Positions 1-8,475 of a stretch of DNA of 64,000 nucleotides are shown piece after piece. Position 1 is the stretch's first letter. Each line of letters begins with the position of its first letter. The DNA is taken from contig NZ_CP102951.1 in assembly GCF_024741815.1 (NCBI RefSeq), positions 4,478,001 through 4,542,000 of the forward strand. Direction: 5' to 3'. The position numbers and the translations under genes were made by a program. The notes under the pieces are model-generated. The model saw only the letters and a program-made list of their open reading frames with translations. It had not been told where the DNA came from and did no database searches. The stretch is from Pseudomonas sp. LS1212 (GTDB lineage: Bacteria > Pseudomonadota > Gammaproteobacteria > Pseudomonadales > Pseudomonadaceae).

Positions 1-324
1 TGCGAAGACCCGAACTTCAAGCGCCTGACCCTGCGTGCCAGCGGCCACACGCCGAACTGGGATCTGAAAGTCAGCGGCAAGGGCATGGTCCTGGAGCGTG
101 AAGGCCAGCAGCCACTGGCCTTGCCTTACCTGGAAGAACAACTGCCTGACGGGCGCTTCAACCTGACCAGTGAGGCCAACGACCAGCGTATCGAGTTGTG
201 GGTTGCGCCGCAGCGCTGCGTCGATAGCGTCACCGGCGGCGTGCAACACCTCACGGCCGAACTGCGGGTCAACGGCCAGACCCAACGCGGCTGCGCCTAC
301 TATGGCGGTTCGCGCAACGAATGA
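1..324 (+). CDS. 3' end of a probable envelope protein (COG3650-like)
   Basis: An open frame runs in from the left edge and stops at 322-324, so only the last 107 residues are visible. They contain a compact beta-rich segment (a SGHTPNWDLKVSG stretch, then alternating hydrophobic and polar residues) and cysteines near the start, middle and end (CEDP, QRCVDS, RGCAYY). The G-x-x-P-x-W pattern recalls secreted or lipoprotein domains of the COG3650 kind, but I cannot confirm the family. The start and any signal peptide lie outside the window. The next gene is in the same direction but has its own promoter-like sequence, so the two are probably separate units. Confidence 0.6.
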   Translation, partial: CEDPNFKRLTLRASGHTPNWDLKVSGKGMVLEREGQQPLALPYLEEQLPDGRFNLTSEANDQRIELWVAPQRCVDSVTGGVQHLTAELRVNGQTQRGCAYYGGSRNE

Positions 325-371
325 AGGTCTTGACCGACTATCAGTACAACGCGTCTTGCATTGTTTTTATC

Positions 372-402
372 CTGACCGAAAGCAGGCTTTACGGCTTATA
401 AT
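372..402 (+). promoter_or_regulatory. Candidate sigma-70 promoter of the COG2509 flavoprotein gene
   Basis: A perfect -10 hexamer TATAAT lies at 397-402. A weak -35 match CTGACC lies at 372-377, with a 19-bp spacer. The site falls between the stop at 324 and the start codon at 460. The -35 element is poor, so only the -10 box is convincing. Confidence 0.45.
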
Positions 403-459
403 TGCCGGTTCGTGTAAAGCTGCCGGGGCGCCCCTGTGGCCCGGATATTGGACCCTGTC

Positions 460-2070
460 ATGTTACGAATCACTGAACTGAAATTGCCACTGGATCATCC
501 TGACGAAGCCCTGCGCCCTGCCATCGTGCAGCGGTTGGGGATCGCCGATGATGAGCTGCTGGAATTCACCCTGTTCAAGCGCAGCTACGATGCGCGCAAG
601 AAGTCTTCCGAACTGCAATTCATCTACACCATCGATCTGCACGTGCGCGATGAAGCCGCGCTGCTGCGCAAGTTCAGCGAAGACCGCAACGTCAACCAGG
701 CACCGGATGTCAGCTACAAGCCCGTGGGCCATGCGCCGGAAGGCTTGAGCGAGCGCCCGGTGGTGGTTGGCTTCGGCCCCTGCGGCATTTTCGCCGGTTT
801 GCTGCTGGCGCAGATGGGTTTCAAGCCGATCGTGCTTGAGCGCGGCACCGAAGTGCGCCAGCGCACCAAAGACACCTGGGGGCTGTGGCGCAAGAGCGTG
901 CTCAACCCCGAGTCCAACGTCCAGTTCGGCGAGGGCGGCGCCGGCACCTTCTCCGACGGCAAGCTCTACAGCCAGATCAAGGACCCCAGGCACCACGGCC
1001 GCAAGGTCCTGCACGAGTTCGTCAAGGCGGGCGCCCCGGAGGAAATCCTCTACGTCAGCAAGCCGCATATCGGGACCTTCCGCCTGACCGGCATGGTCGA
1101 GACCATGCGCCACGAGATCCAGGCGCTGGGCGGTGAAATCCGCTTCCAGCAGAAGGTCACCGACGTGTTGATCGACGACGGGCAACTGCACGGCGTGGTG
1201 CTGGAAAATGGCGAACAGATCGCCTCGCGTCACGTGGTCCTGGCACTGGGCCACAGCGCTCGCGACACGTTCCGCATGCTGCATGGCCGCGGTGTGTTCA
1301 TGGAAGCCAAACCCTTCTCGATCGGTTTTCGCATCGAGCATCCGCAGTCGCTGATCGACAAGGCGCGCCTGGGCAAATATGCCGGCCACCCGAAACTCGG
1401 CGCAGCCGACTACAAGCTGGTGCATCACGCCAAGAACGGTCGTTCGGTGTACAGCTTCTGCATGTGCCCGGGCGGTACCGTGGTGGCGGCCACTTCCGAG
1501 CCAGGCCGGGTCGTGACCAACGGCATGAGCCAGTACTCGCGTAACGAGCGCAATGCCAACTCGGGCATCGTCGTCGGAATCACGCCAGAAGATTACCCGG
1601 GCGGCCCGCTGGCCGGGATCGAGCTGCAAGAGCGCCTGGAAGCCCACGCCTATGTCCTGGGCGGCAGCAACTACGAGGCACCGGCGCAACTGGTCGGCGA
1701 CTTCGTCGCTGGCCGGCCTTCTACCGAGCTGGGTAGCGTAGAGCCGTCCTATAAGCCCGGCGTCGCCCTCGGCGACCTGGCGTTGGCCTTGCCGCAATAT
1801 GCCATCGAAGCCATCCGCGAAGCCTTGCCTGCATTCGACAAGCAGATTCGTGGCTTCGGCCAGCATGACGCGGTATTGACCGGTATCGAAACCCGGACCT
1901 CATCGCCGCTGCGTCTCACCCGCGACGAGTCCTTGCAGAGCCTTAACGTCAAGGGCTTGTTCCCGGCTGGCGAAGGTGCCGGTTATGCCGGTGGCATTCT
2001 GTCTGCCGGAGTCGATGGCATTCGCATTGCCGAGGCCGTGGCGCGCAGCATGCTGGGCTTGAAAGACTGA
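460..2070 (+). CDS. NAD(P)/FAD-dependent oxidoreductase, COG2509 family
   Basis: A 536-residue flavoprotein of the family annotated as uncharacterized FAD-dependent dehydrogenases. Residues 1-95 form the family's N-terminal domain (MLRITELKLPL onward). The dinucleotide-binding GFGPCG loop is at about 104-109 and is followed by the ERG acidic end of the second strand. The C-terminal GEGAGYAGGILSAG segment is the usual second FAD-contact motif. The ATG at 460 is chosen because family members begin with this MLRIT sequence; a GTG at 436 would add eight unlikely residues. The substrate is unknown. It is probably a single-gene unit, convergent with the next gene. Confidence 0.88.
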   Translation: MLRITELKLPLDHPDEALRPAIVQRLGIADDELLEFTLFKRSYDARKKSSELQFIYTIDLHVRDEAALLRKFSEDRNVNQAPDVSYKPVGHAPEGLSERPVVVGFGPCGIFAGLLLAQMGFKPIVLERGTEVRQRTKDTWGLWRKSVLNPESNVQFGEGGAGTFSDGKLYSQIKDPRHHGRKVLHEFVKAGAPEEILYVSKPHIGTFRLTGMVETMRHEIQALGGEIRFQQKVTDVLIDDGQLHGVVLENGEQIASRHVVLALGHSARDTFRMLHGRGVFMEAKPFSIGFRIEHPQSLIDKARLGKYAGHPKLGAADYKLVHHAKNGRSVYSFCMCPGGTVVAATSEPGRVVTNGMSQYSRNERNANSGIVVGITPEDYPGGPLAGIELQERLEAHAYVLGGSNYEAPAQLVGDFVAGRPSTELGSVEPSYKPGVALGDLALALPQYAIEAIREALPAFDKQIRGFGQHDAVLTGIETRTSSPLRLTRDESLQSLNVKGLFPAGEGAGYAGGILSAGVDGIRIAEAVARSMLGLKD

Positions 2071-2118
2071 TCACGCCCTCGGCATTGCCTGGCTCGCACC
2101 GGGCCTTGCCGAGGGGTT

Positions 2119-3213
2119 TCAGATGCCGGCGCGCAGCACGGTCGCCGGCAACGCTTTGCCTTCATCGGCACAAGCCGCTACTGAAGCTATCAGCGCATCG
2201 AGCTGATAGCCCTGGGCTTGCAACCAACTCGGCTCATAGTAGGTGGTGGCGTAACGCTCGCCGCCGTCGCAAAGGATCGCCACGATCGATCCACTCTCCC
2301 CCGCCGCTTTCATTTGCTGCGCTGCTATCAGTGCACCGATCAGATTGGTCCCGCTCGAACCACCCACTCGCCGTCCAAGGCGCCCTGCCAGGTAATGCAT
2401 GGCTGCCAGCGATAGCGCATCCGGCACTTTGACCATTGCATCGATGACCCGGGGCAGGAACGAGGCCTCGACCCGTGGACGGCCGATACCCTCGATCCGC
2501 GAACCGCAATCCAGGCGCAAGCTCGCGTCGCCGCTCTGGTAATAATCGAAGAACACCGAGCGCTCGGCATCGGCGCAGAGCACCCGGGTGCAGTGCTGCC
2601 GATAACGCACATAACGCCCCAGCGTCGCCGTAGTACCACCGGTGCCGGGGCTTGAGATCAGCCAGGTGGGTTCGGTATGGCGCTCGTAGCACAGCTGGGA
2701 AAAAATCGACTCGGCGATGTTGTTGTTCGCCCGCCAGTCGGTGGCCCGCTCGGCGTAGGTGAACTGGTCCATGAAATGGCCGCCGCTTTCCCGGGCCAGG
2801 CGTTCGGACTCGGCATAGATCTGCGTCGGGTCGTCAACCAGATGGCTCTGGCCCCCGTAGAAAGCGATCTGGGCGATTTTTTCCTGGGAGGTGGTCGCGG
2901 GCATCACGGCAATGAAGGGCAGCCCGAGCAACCTGGCAAAGTACGCTTCGGAGATGGCCGTGGAGCCACTGGAGGCTTCGATGACCGGCGCGCCGGGGTG
3001 CAGCCAGCCATTGCACAAGGCATACAGGAACAGCGAGCGCGCCAGTCGATGCTTGAGGCTGCCGGTGGGATGACTGGATTCATCCTTGAAATAAAACTCT
3101 ACCTCGGGAAAGCCCGCCAGCGGCAATGGGATCAAGTGCGTGTCGGCACTGCGCTGGAAGTCCGCTTCGATGATGCGTATCGCTTCGCGCGCCCATTGGC
3201 GGTTCTCGCTCAT
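2119..3213 (-). CDS. PLP-dependent cysteine synthase family protein
   Basis: This 364-residue fold-type II PLP enzyme resembles O-acetylserine sulfhydrylase and cystathionine beta-synthase. The PLP lysine lies in HPTGSLKHRLA (about residue 54), EASSGSTAISE is the substrate-loop region, and the glycine-rich phosphate-binding loop is SSPGTGGTTATLGRY. It lacks a CBS or heme domain. It is longer than CysK or CysM (about 300-320 residues) and belongs to the cysteine-synthase-like proteins of unknown substrate found in pseudomonads. It is monocistronic and divergent from nhaA. Confidence 0.85.
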   Translation of the reverse strand: MSENRQWAREAIRIIEADFQRSADTHLIPLPLAGFPEVEFYFKDESSHPTGSLKHRLARSLFLYALCNGWLHPGAPVIEASSGSTAISEAYFARLLGLPFIAVMPATTSQEKIAQIAFYGGQSHLVDDPTQIYAESERLARESGGHFMDQFTYAERATDWRANNNIAESIFSQLCYERHTEPTWLISSPGTGGTTATLGRYVRYRQHCTRVLCADAERSVFFDYYQSGDASLRLDCGSRIEGIGRPRVEASFLPRVIDAMVKVPDALSLAAMHYLAGRLGRRVGGSSGTNLIGALIAAQQMKAAGESGSIVAILCDGGERYATTYYEPSWLQAQGYQLDALIASVAACADEGKALPATVLRAGI

Positions 3214-3429
3214 GCTGGTCTACCTGTTGAATGCCAAACTTCAATCTTAGGACTTTTCCTACATACGACACAGACACAGTGGGACTCCAATTTCCCGCCT
3301 GACTGCTAGGCTCTGACCTTTATGAGCCTACCCCCATTCTTATAACAAAATAGAATATAATTTTTGTTTTAACAACTAACAGTACGCGTTAGGGTGGACC
3401 ACCTTTAAATCACAGCATGGAGAGCGAAC

Positions 3430-4611
3430 TTGCCTCTGCGTAGCACTTTCACACGGTTCTTTCAGTTGGAAGCTGCCAGCGGTCTGTTATTGATTGCAGC
3501 TGCAGCCCTTGCCCTGATCATCAACAACTCACCGCTGTCGTTCCTTTACAACGGCTTGCTGGATACACCGGTCGTGGCCCAGGTCGGCGCGCTGAAAATC
3601 GCCAAGCCATTGTTGCTATGGATCAACGACGGCCTGATGGCCCTGTTCTTCCTGCTGATTGGCCTCGAGGTCAAGCGCGAGATCATCGACGGCCACTTGT
3701 CCAGGCCTGCGCAGGTGATCCTGCCGGGTGCTGCGGCCATTGGCGGGATGGTGGTACCCGCCCTGATCTATTGGGCAATGAACAAGGACAACCCGCCCGC
3801 CGTGGCTGGCTGGGCAATTCCCATGGCGACCGATATCGCTTTCGCCCTGGGCGTGCTCGCCCTGCTGGGCAAGCGCGTGCCGACTTCGCTCAAGCTTTTC
3901 CTGATGACCCTGGCCATCATCGATGACCTGGGCGCGATCATTGTTATCGCCCTGTTCTACTCGGGTGAATTGTCGAGCCTGTCTCTGATGCTGGCCGCGG
4001 CCTGTCTGGTCGCGCTCGTGGCGATGAACCGGCTGGGCGTGGTCAAACTCGGCCCGTACATGATCATCGGGCTTATCCTTTGGGTCTGCGTCCTCAAGAG
4101 CGGCGTGCATGCAACCCTGGCCGGGGTGACGCTGGCATTGTGCATTCCGCTGCGGACCCGCAATGCCGAACCCTCGCCCTTGCTGAGCCTGGAACATGCA
4201 CTGCACCCCTGGGTGGCCTTCGGCATCCTCCCGCTGTTCGCATTCGCCAATGCCGGCGTATCGCTGGCCGGTATCACTCTGGAGAGCTTCACCCACCCTG
4301 TTCCAATGGGGATCGCCGTCGGCCTGGTGGCGGGCAAGACCCTGGGCGTGTTCGGCCTCACCTGGCTGGCAGTCAAGGCCGGTATCGCCGCCTTGCCGAC
4401 GAGCGCCAACTGGGGCCAGGTACTGGGGGTCTCGATACTCTGCGGCATCGGTTTCACCATGAGCCTGTTCGTCGGTTCGCTGGCTTTCCAACCTGGTGTC
4501 AGCGAGTACGCCGGCATGGATCGCATGGGTATCCTGACCGGTTCGATCATCGCCGCCCTGGTGGGCTATGGAATAACCGCCATGGCCAGCCGGAAAAACG
4601 TCACTGCTTGA
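3430..4611 (+). CDS. nhaA: Na+/H+ antiporter NhaA
   Basis: A 393-residue inner-membrane antiporter that exports Na+ in exchange for protons, giving sodium and alkaline pH tolerance. Nearly the whole protein is hydrophobic helices. The family signatures are present: INDGLMALFFLLIGLEVKRE near residues 60-80, the unwound-helix aspartate in ATDIAFALGVLALLG, and the paired aspartates of the ion site in LAIIDDLGAI. The start is TTG at 3430, preceded by GGAGAGCGAAC at 3419-3429; the MPLRSTFTRFFQLEAASG beginning fits the family. A hairpin terminator follows at 4627. Confidence 0.96.
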   Translation: MPLRSTFTRFFQLEAASGLLLIAAAALALIINNSPLSFLYNGLLDTPVVAQVGALKIAKPLLLWINDGLMALFFLLIGLEVKREIIDGHLSRPAQVILPGAAAIGGMVVPALIYWAMNKDNPPAVAGWAIPMATDIAFALGVLALLGKRVPTSLKLFLMTLAIIDDLGAIIVIALFYSGELSSLSLMLAAACLVALVAMNRLGVVKLGPYMIIGLILWVCVLKSGVHATLAGVTLALCIPLRTRNAEPSPLLSLEHALHPWVAFGILPLFAFANAGVSLAGITLESFTHPVPMGIAVGLVAGKTLGVFGLTWLAVKAGIAALPTSANWGQVLGVSILCGIGFTMSLFVGSLAFQPGVSEYAGMDRMGILTGSIIAALVGYGITAMASRKNVTA

Positions 4612-4626
4612 TCGATGGCCAATACG

Positions 4627-4664
4627 AAAAAACCCCGGCCAGCACAAGCTGAGTCGGGGTTTTT
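4627..4664. terminator. Hairpin terminator between nhaA and the convergent lipoprotein gene
   Basis: AAAAAACCCCG at 4627-4637 pairs with CGGGGTTTTT at 4655-4664 around a 17-nt loop. The A-run before and T-run after the stem make it usable in both directions for the convergent genes. Confidence 0.8.
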
Positions 4665-4685
4665 AGTTTTAAAGCTGGCGTTGAA

Positions 4686-5150
4686 TCAGTGCGCGACGCG
4701 GCTGGTACCGTCGACGGTCATGATTCGCACACGCTCGCCGACCCGGAAAATCTCGTTTTCCTGAACCTGCTGCACATAGGCACGCATGCTGCCGTCATCT
4801 TCACGCACGGTGATTTCTACACCCTGGGTACGAGTCAGGCCTTCTTCAGAGGCCGAACCGATCAGGCCACCGGCCACTGCGCCGATGACCGCCGCGACGA
4901 TACTGCCGCGACCGTCACCCACCGAGCTACCTGCCACGCCACCGACAATCGCACCGGCACCGCTGCCGATAGGGGTCTTGGTACCTTCGATTTTCACGGG
5001 ACGCAGCGATTCGATGGTGCCCATGCGTACGGTCTGCACCCTGCGCGCCTCGTCACGGGAATAGGAGTCGCCGCTCAGGTTCGAGGCGCAGCCGCCCAGC
5101 AACAGCGACATCGTGGTGAAGGACGCAACCAGCAATACAGATTTACGCAT
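4686..5150 (-). CDS. Glycine-zipper 2TM lipoprotein (SlyB/Pcp-like)
   Basis: The product is a 154-residue lipoprotein with a signal peptide MRKSVLLVASFTTMSLLLGG and the lipobox LGGC (Cys near residue 21). Residues 60-100 hold alternating glycines (GSGAGAIVGGVAGSSVGDG and AVIGAVAGGLIGSA), the glycine-zipper pair of the SlyB/Pcp outer-membrane lipoproteins. A small beta domain follows. The role is probably outer-membrane integrity; the family is often induced by cation limitation, which cannot be seen here. The ATG at 5150 is chosen because it opens the signal peptide; an upstream in-frame extension lacks sense. Confidence 0.88.
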   Translation of the reverse strand: MRKSVLLVASFTTMSLLLGGCASNLSGDSYSRDEARRVQTVRMGTIESLRPVKIEGTKTPIGSGAGAIVGGVAGSSVGDGRGSIVAAVIGAVAGGLIGSASEEGLTRTQGVEITVREDDGSMRAYVQQVQENEIFRVGERVRIMTVDGTSRVAH

Positions 5151-5318
5151 AGGATCATCTCCATAAGACAGATATTCATTAGACTCCGCGCGCTGACGAC
5201 TGTCACGACACGAGCAGTATAAAATTGCTTCCATTCAGCTTCGGTACAGACTGCCTTATTTCTTTCAAAGTGCTGGAATGTATGCCACAACCGCGAGCCT
5301 GCTTGCGCAAGGATCAGC

Positions 5319-5414
5319 ATGGATTACTTCATTATCACCGCGACCACCGTGGCGGGGCTGTACTTCCACTGGTGGCTCTACGTTCGCGCCACAACTAAAT
5401 ATCACACTGATTAA
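5319..5414 (+). CDS. Possible 31-residue hydrophobic small protein, or remnant of a longer gene
   Basis: An ATG at 5319 follows AAGGA at 5309-5313. The frame encodes 31 residues ending at TAA 5412-5414, beginning MDYFIITATTVAGLYFHWWLYVR on the way to a short polar tail. It is one membrane segment rich in aromatics. The stop overlaps the 3' end of the convergent pdxH by 4 bp. In P. aeruginosa an unnamed small protein gene sits next to pdxH; from memory such proteins continue after the YVR positions with a longer charged tail, so this may be a truncated version. That comparison is unverified. Confidence 0.4.
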   Translation: MDYFIITATTVAGLYFHWWLYVRATTKYHTD

Positions 5415-6058
5415 GGCGCCAGACGCTCGCGTTGCCAGGCATTGTCCAGCAGACGGTAATTGAGGCGATCATGCAGACGGCTCGGGCGACCCTGCCAGAA
5501 CTCGATGCGCTCGGGCAGCAGACGGTAGCCGCCCCAATGCTCGGGGCAATGGGGTTGAGCATCGTTGAAACGCTGCTCGGTGGCCTTGAGCAAGCCCTCA
5601 AGCTCGGCCCGGTCGGCGATGACCTGGCTCTGCGGTGAAGCCCAGGCGCCCAGGCGGCTGCCCAAGGGCCGAACCTGATAATAGGCGTCGGACTCTTCTG
5701 GCGTGACCATCTCCACCCTGCCTTCGATACGCACCTGACGCTCCAGGGCCGGCCAGAAAAAGGTCATGGCAGCGAAGGGGTTGGCCGCCAGCTGCTGGCC
5801 CTTGGCGCTATCGTAGTTGGTGAAAAAGGTGAAACCCAGGTCGTCCAGGCCCTTGAGCAACAGTACCCGGCAGTGCGGCCGACCGTCCCGATCTACAGTG
5901 GCCAGCATCATGGAGTTGGCCTCGACCGGCACCTGTTCGGTCTTGACGGCCTGTTCGAACCATTGGCGAAACAGCTTGAAAGGTTCGGCAGGCGCCTGGG
6001 CTTCGGTCAGGCCATCGCGGGCATACTCACGGCGCATAGCGGCCAGGGTCTGGGTCAT
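5411..6058 (-). CDS. pdxH: Pyridoxine/pyridoxamine 5'-phosphate oxidase
   Basis: A 215-residue cytosolic FMN enzyme that oxidises PNP or PMP to pyridoxal 5'-phosphate, the last step of PLP synthesis and salvage. Family segments are clear: an N-terminal RREYARDGLTEAQAPAEPF, the FMN/PLP regions NSMMLATVDRDGRPHCRVLLLKG and FFTNYDSAKGQQL, the SRLGAWASPQSQ segment, and the C-terminal EFWQGRPSRLHDR. Length is normal. The following OmpA lipoprotein gene lies upstream in the same direction with an 18-bp gap, so the two may be co-transcribed, as in P. aeruginosa. Confidence 0.96.
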   Translation of the reverse strand: MTQTLAAMRREYARDGLTEAQAPAEPFKLFRQWFEQAVKTEQVPVEANSMMLATVDRDGRPHCRVLLLKGLDDLGFTFFTNYDSAKGQQLAANPFAAMTFFWPALERQVRIEGRVEMVTPEESDAYYQVRPLGSRLGAWASPQSQVIADRAELEGLLKATEQRFNDAQPHCPEHWGGYRLLPERIEFWQGRPSRLHDRLNYRLLDNAWQRERLAP

Positions 6059-6076
6059 TGCAGCGTTCCTTTGCTA

Positions 6077-7111
6077 TCAGTTGGTCTTGGTCGTAGTCGC
6101 GACCTTTTTCGTTTCCGTAGCTTTCTTGGCAGAAGCCTTGGCCGGTGAGGCCGCTTTCTTGGCGACGGTTGTCTTGGTCGGCGCGGCTTTCTTCGCGGTG
6201 CTGGCTTTCTTGCTCGCAGAGGCCTTGCCGGAAGCTTTTACCGGTGCTTTTTCCGGCGTTTTCGCCACAAACTTGCTGTCCTGGGCCGCGGCCAATTCGG
6301 CTGCCGACGGGGTCGGCTGCTTGTACTGGTTAAGCAATGCCAGCATGGTGTCTTGCGGCGTCACCAGCATTTCTACCCGACGGTTCAACGCACGACCCTG
6401 CAGGCTGTCGTTGGCGGCGCGTGGCATGACCGAACCCATGCCGCGCAGCGAAAGGCGATTACGTTCCAGACCGCTGAGGCGGAAAATCGCGGCGATCGAC
6501 TGAGCTCGCTCCTGACTCAACTTCTGATTGACTGGCCCGGCGCCGCTGGTGTCGGCATGGCCCAATACCAATACTGCGGTCTTGGAGTCCGTCTCGATGA
6601 TTTTGGCCACTCGCGTGATCGGACCAAGGATAATCGGCAGCAGCATGGCCGGACGATCGGGGTTGAACGAGCTATCGACCGGGGCGGTGATGACCAGCAC
6701 ATTCTCGCGGCGCTCCAGCTCGAACTTGCTGCCCTTGATCGCTTCGCGCAAACGTGGCTCGTAACTGTCGAGCCAGGCCTGGGTGACCTTGTGGTCAATT
6801 TTTGGAACAGCCTTGACCGCCTCTTTCTTGTCGCCGAAAGGCCACCACCAGCTGCCTCCAGTGTCGGCCTTGGCACTCGCGTCCTTTGCAGCAGGGGGAG
6901 CGATTTTTTCCGCGGCGGCGGCGGCAGCTACCCTGGCTTGGGCTTCGGCTGCCTTGGCGCCTGCAATGTCCTTGGCTTTTTCATCGGCAGTCTTGTCCGA
7001 ACCAAAAGGCCACAAGTCAATGCCGCCTCCGGCAGCAGAGTTGTGTGGAGTTTGAGCACAGCCCGTAACAGCCAGGCAAAGCGCAAGAGCAAGCGATTTA
7101 TGAGAGGACAT
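6077..7111 (-). CDS. OmpA-family lipoprotein with a Lys/Ala-rich C-terminal tail
   Basis: A 344-residue exported protein. The lipobox VTGC places the lipidated Cys at residue 18. Residues 31-95 are Ala/Lys-rich and framed by two copies of a WPFG motif (LWPFGSDK at 33-40, WWPFGDKK at 89-96). The OmpA-like peptidoglycan-binding domain covers roughly 135-252 (LVLGHADTSGAG, NQKLSQERAQSIAAIFR, LNRRVEMLV). The last 65 residues are a low-complexity KKA/AKK tail like histone H1. The ATG at 7111 is used because it opens the signal peptide, with GGAACTAAA before it. It corresponds in position to P. aeruginosa PA1048 beside pdxH. Confidence 0.88.
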   Translation of the reverse strand: MSSHKSLALALCLAVTGCAQTPHNSAAGGGIDLWPFGSDKTADEKAKDIAGAKAAEAQARVAAAAAAEKIAPPAAKDASAKADTGGSWWWPFGDKKEAVKAVPKIDHKVTQAWLDSYEPRLREAIKGSKFELERRENVLVITAPVDSSFNPDRPAMLLPIILGPITRVAKIIETDSKTAVLVLGHADTSGAGPVNQKLSQERAQSIAAIFRLSGLERNRLSLRGMGSVMPRAANDSLQGRALNRRVEMLVTPQDTMLALLNQYKQPTPSAAELAAAQDSKFVAKTPEKAPVKASGKASASKKASTAKKAAPTKTTVAKKAASPAKASAKKATETKKVATTTKTN

Positions 7112-7220
7112 TTTAGTTCCACACAACAAAGTGAACGACAAAAACGAGCCCGAAAGCCCGCATAAATATTTGATTAGAGGACAAAAAATGGGTCGGGTTC
7201 CAGCAGCCCGTCGGCTCAAT

Positions 7221-8369
7221 CTATGACAGGCAGCTTCCCAAAACACGTACCAGCTTCTGTGCCCGTGGATCCATCAGGACGTACGGCCCAAGGGTATTGG
7301 TCACAAAGCCAAATGCCACGTCATGTTCAGGGTCGGCGAAACCGACCGAACCACCGGCACCCGGGTGGCCAAAAGCCTTGGCGCCCAGGCCGAAGGTCGC
7401 ATTCGGCACCTGGGGTTGATCGAGCATGCAACCCAGGCCGAAGCGGGTCTGGGTCAGCAGGGTCTTGTCCTGGCCAATGCTGTGTTCGCGGGTCATCTCC
7501 TCGAGCAATTCGAATTCCAGCAGGCTGCCATCGAGCAAGCCGCTATAGAAGCCGGCCAGGCTGCGTGCATTGCCATGGCCGTTGGCGGCAGGTTGCTGCA
7601 TGCGCCGCCATTCCGGCTTGTTGGTACTGGTGAGGATCGACGGCGGGTTGGTGAAGGCCCGCGTGGACATGGCCTCAGGTTCACGCATCGTGACCTGCAG
7701 CAGACGCTGGGCCGCCTCATCGCCCAGGTTACCCTTGCTTCGAGCGATATGGGCAACCCGGTAGAATTCTTCATCGGCCAGGCCGACATGGAAATCCAGC
7801 CCCAGCGGTCGCGCAACCCGGGCCACGATCGACTCGCCCGGCCCGCGTCCGTCGGCGCGGCGAATCAGCTCGCCGATCAACCAGCCATACGTAATGGCGG
7901 CATAGCCATGCCCTTCCCCAGGGGTCCACCAGGGGGCTTCAGCGGCCAGTGCGTCGACCATGGTTTGCCATTGATACAGGGCCTCGGGAGGCAGCAATTC
8001 ACGCAGCGCCGGCAAACCTGCCTGGTGGCAGAGCAATTGCCGCAAGGTGATGGCCTGCTTCCCGGCTGCAGCGAACTCCGGCCAATAGCGGGCGACCGGC
8101 ACATCCAATTGCAGTTTGCCCTCGGCGACCAACTGCAGCGCAGTGACCGCCGTGAAGGCCTTGGTGCAGGAGAACAGGTTGGCAATGGTGTCGCTGTGCC
8201 AGGCCTCCTTACCGTCCTTGTCGGCGGTGCCTGCCCAGAGATCGAGCACGGTTTCCCCGCCGATCTGGATACACAGCGCCGCCCCGCGCTCTTGTGGATC
8301 ATCGAAGAGCGCGGCAAAGGCTTCGCGCACGGCTTCGAACTTGAGTTCGAAATGGCCCTGAATCTGCAC
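7221..8369 (-). CDS. Serine hydrolase of the class C beta-lactamase / EstB esterase type
   Basis: A 382-residue cytoplasmic hydrolase without a signal peptide. The nucleophile motif S-x-x-K is SCTK at residues 67-70. The tyrosine segment YAAITYGWLIGEL matches the Y-x-x region of EstB-type esterases, and HPGAGGS near the C-terminus replaces the KTG box (HxG type). Such enzymes hydrolyse short-chain esters rather than beta-lactams. A GTG at 8367-8369 is chosen as the start because family members begin QIQGH(F/Y)EL and GGAG lies a few bases upstream; an ATG at 8411 would add 14 residues. Confidence 0.85.
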   Translation of the reverse strand: MQIQGHFELKFEAVREAFAALFDDPQERGAALCIQIGGETVLDLWAGTADKDGKEAWHSDTIANLFSCTKAFTAVTALQLVAEGKLQLDVPVARYWPEFAAAGKQAITLRQLLCHQAGLPALRELLPPEALYQWQTMVDALAAEAPWWTPGEGHGYAAITYGWLIGELIRRADGRGPGESIVARVARPLGLDFHVGLADEEFYRVAHIARSKGNLGDEAAQRLLQVTMREPEAMSTRAFTNPPSILTSTNKPEWRRMQQPAANGHGNARSLAGFYSGLLDGSLLEFELLEEMTREHSIGQDKTLLTQTRFGLGCMLDQPQVPNATFGLGAKAFGHPGAGGSVGFADPEHDVAFGFVTNTLGPYVLMDPRAQKLVRVLGSCLS

Positions 8370-8475
8370 CCGGTGACTCCCTGCACTACCATTTTTCAAA
8401 GGGGTGAGCATTGTTCCAGCCCTTGCAGGTTTTGGGAACAGATGCGAGCCAGGCGGTCAGCCCGGTATTGACCAC

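Noticed and set aside
463..1866. 467-residue open frame opposite the COG2509 gene
   Set aside because: It is antisense to a well-conserved flavoprotein, with the His/Gln/Ala-rich composition typical of shadow frames in GC-rich DNA.
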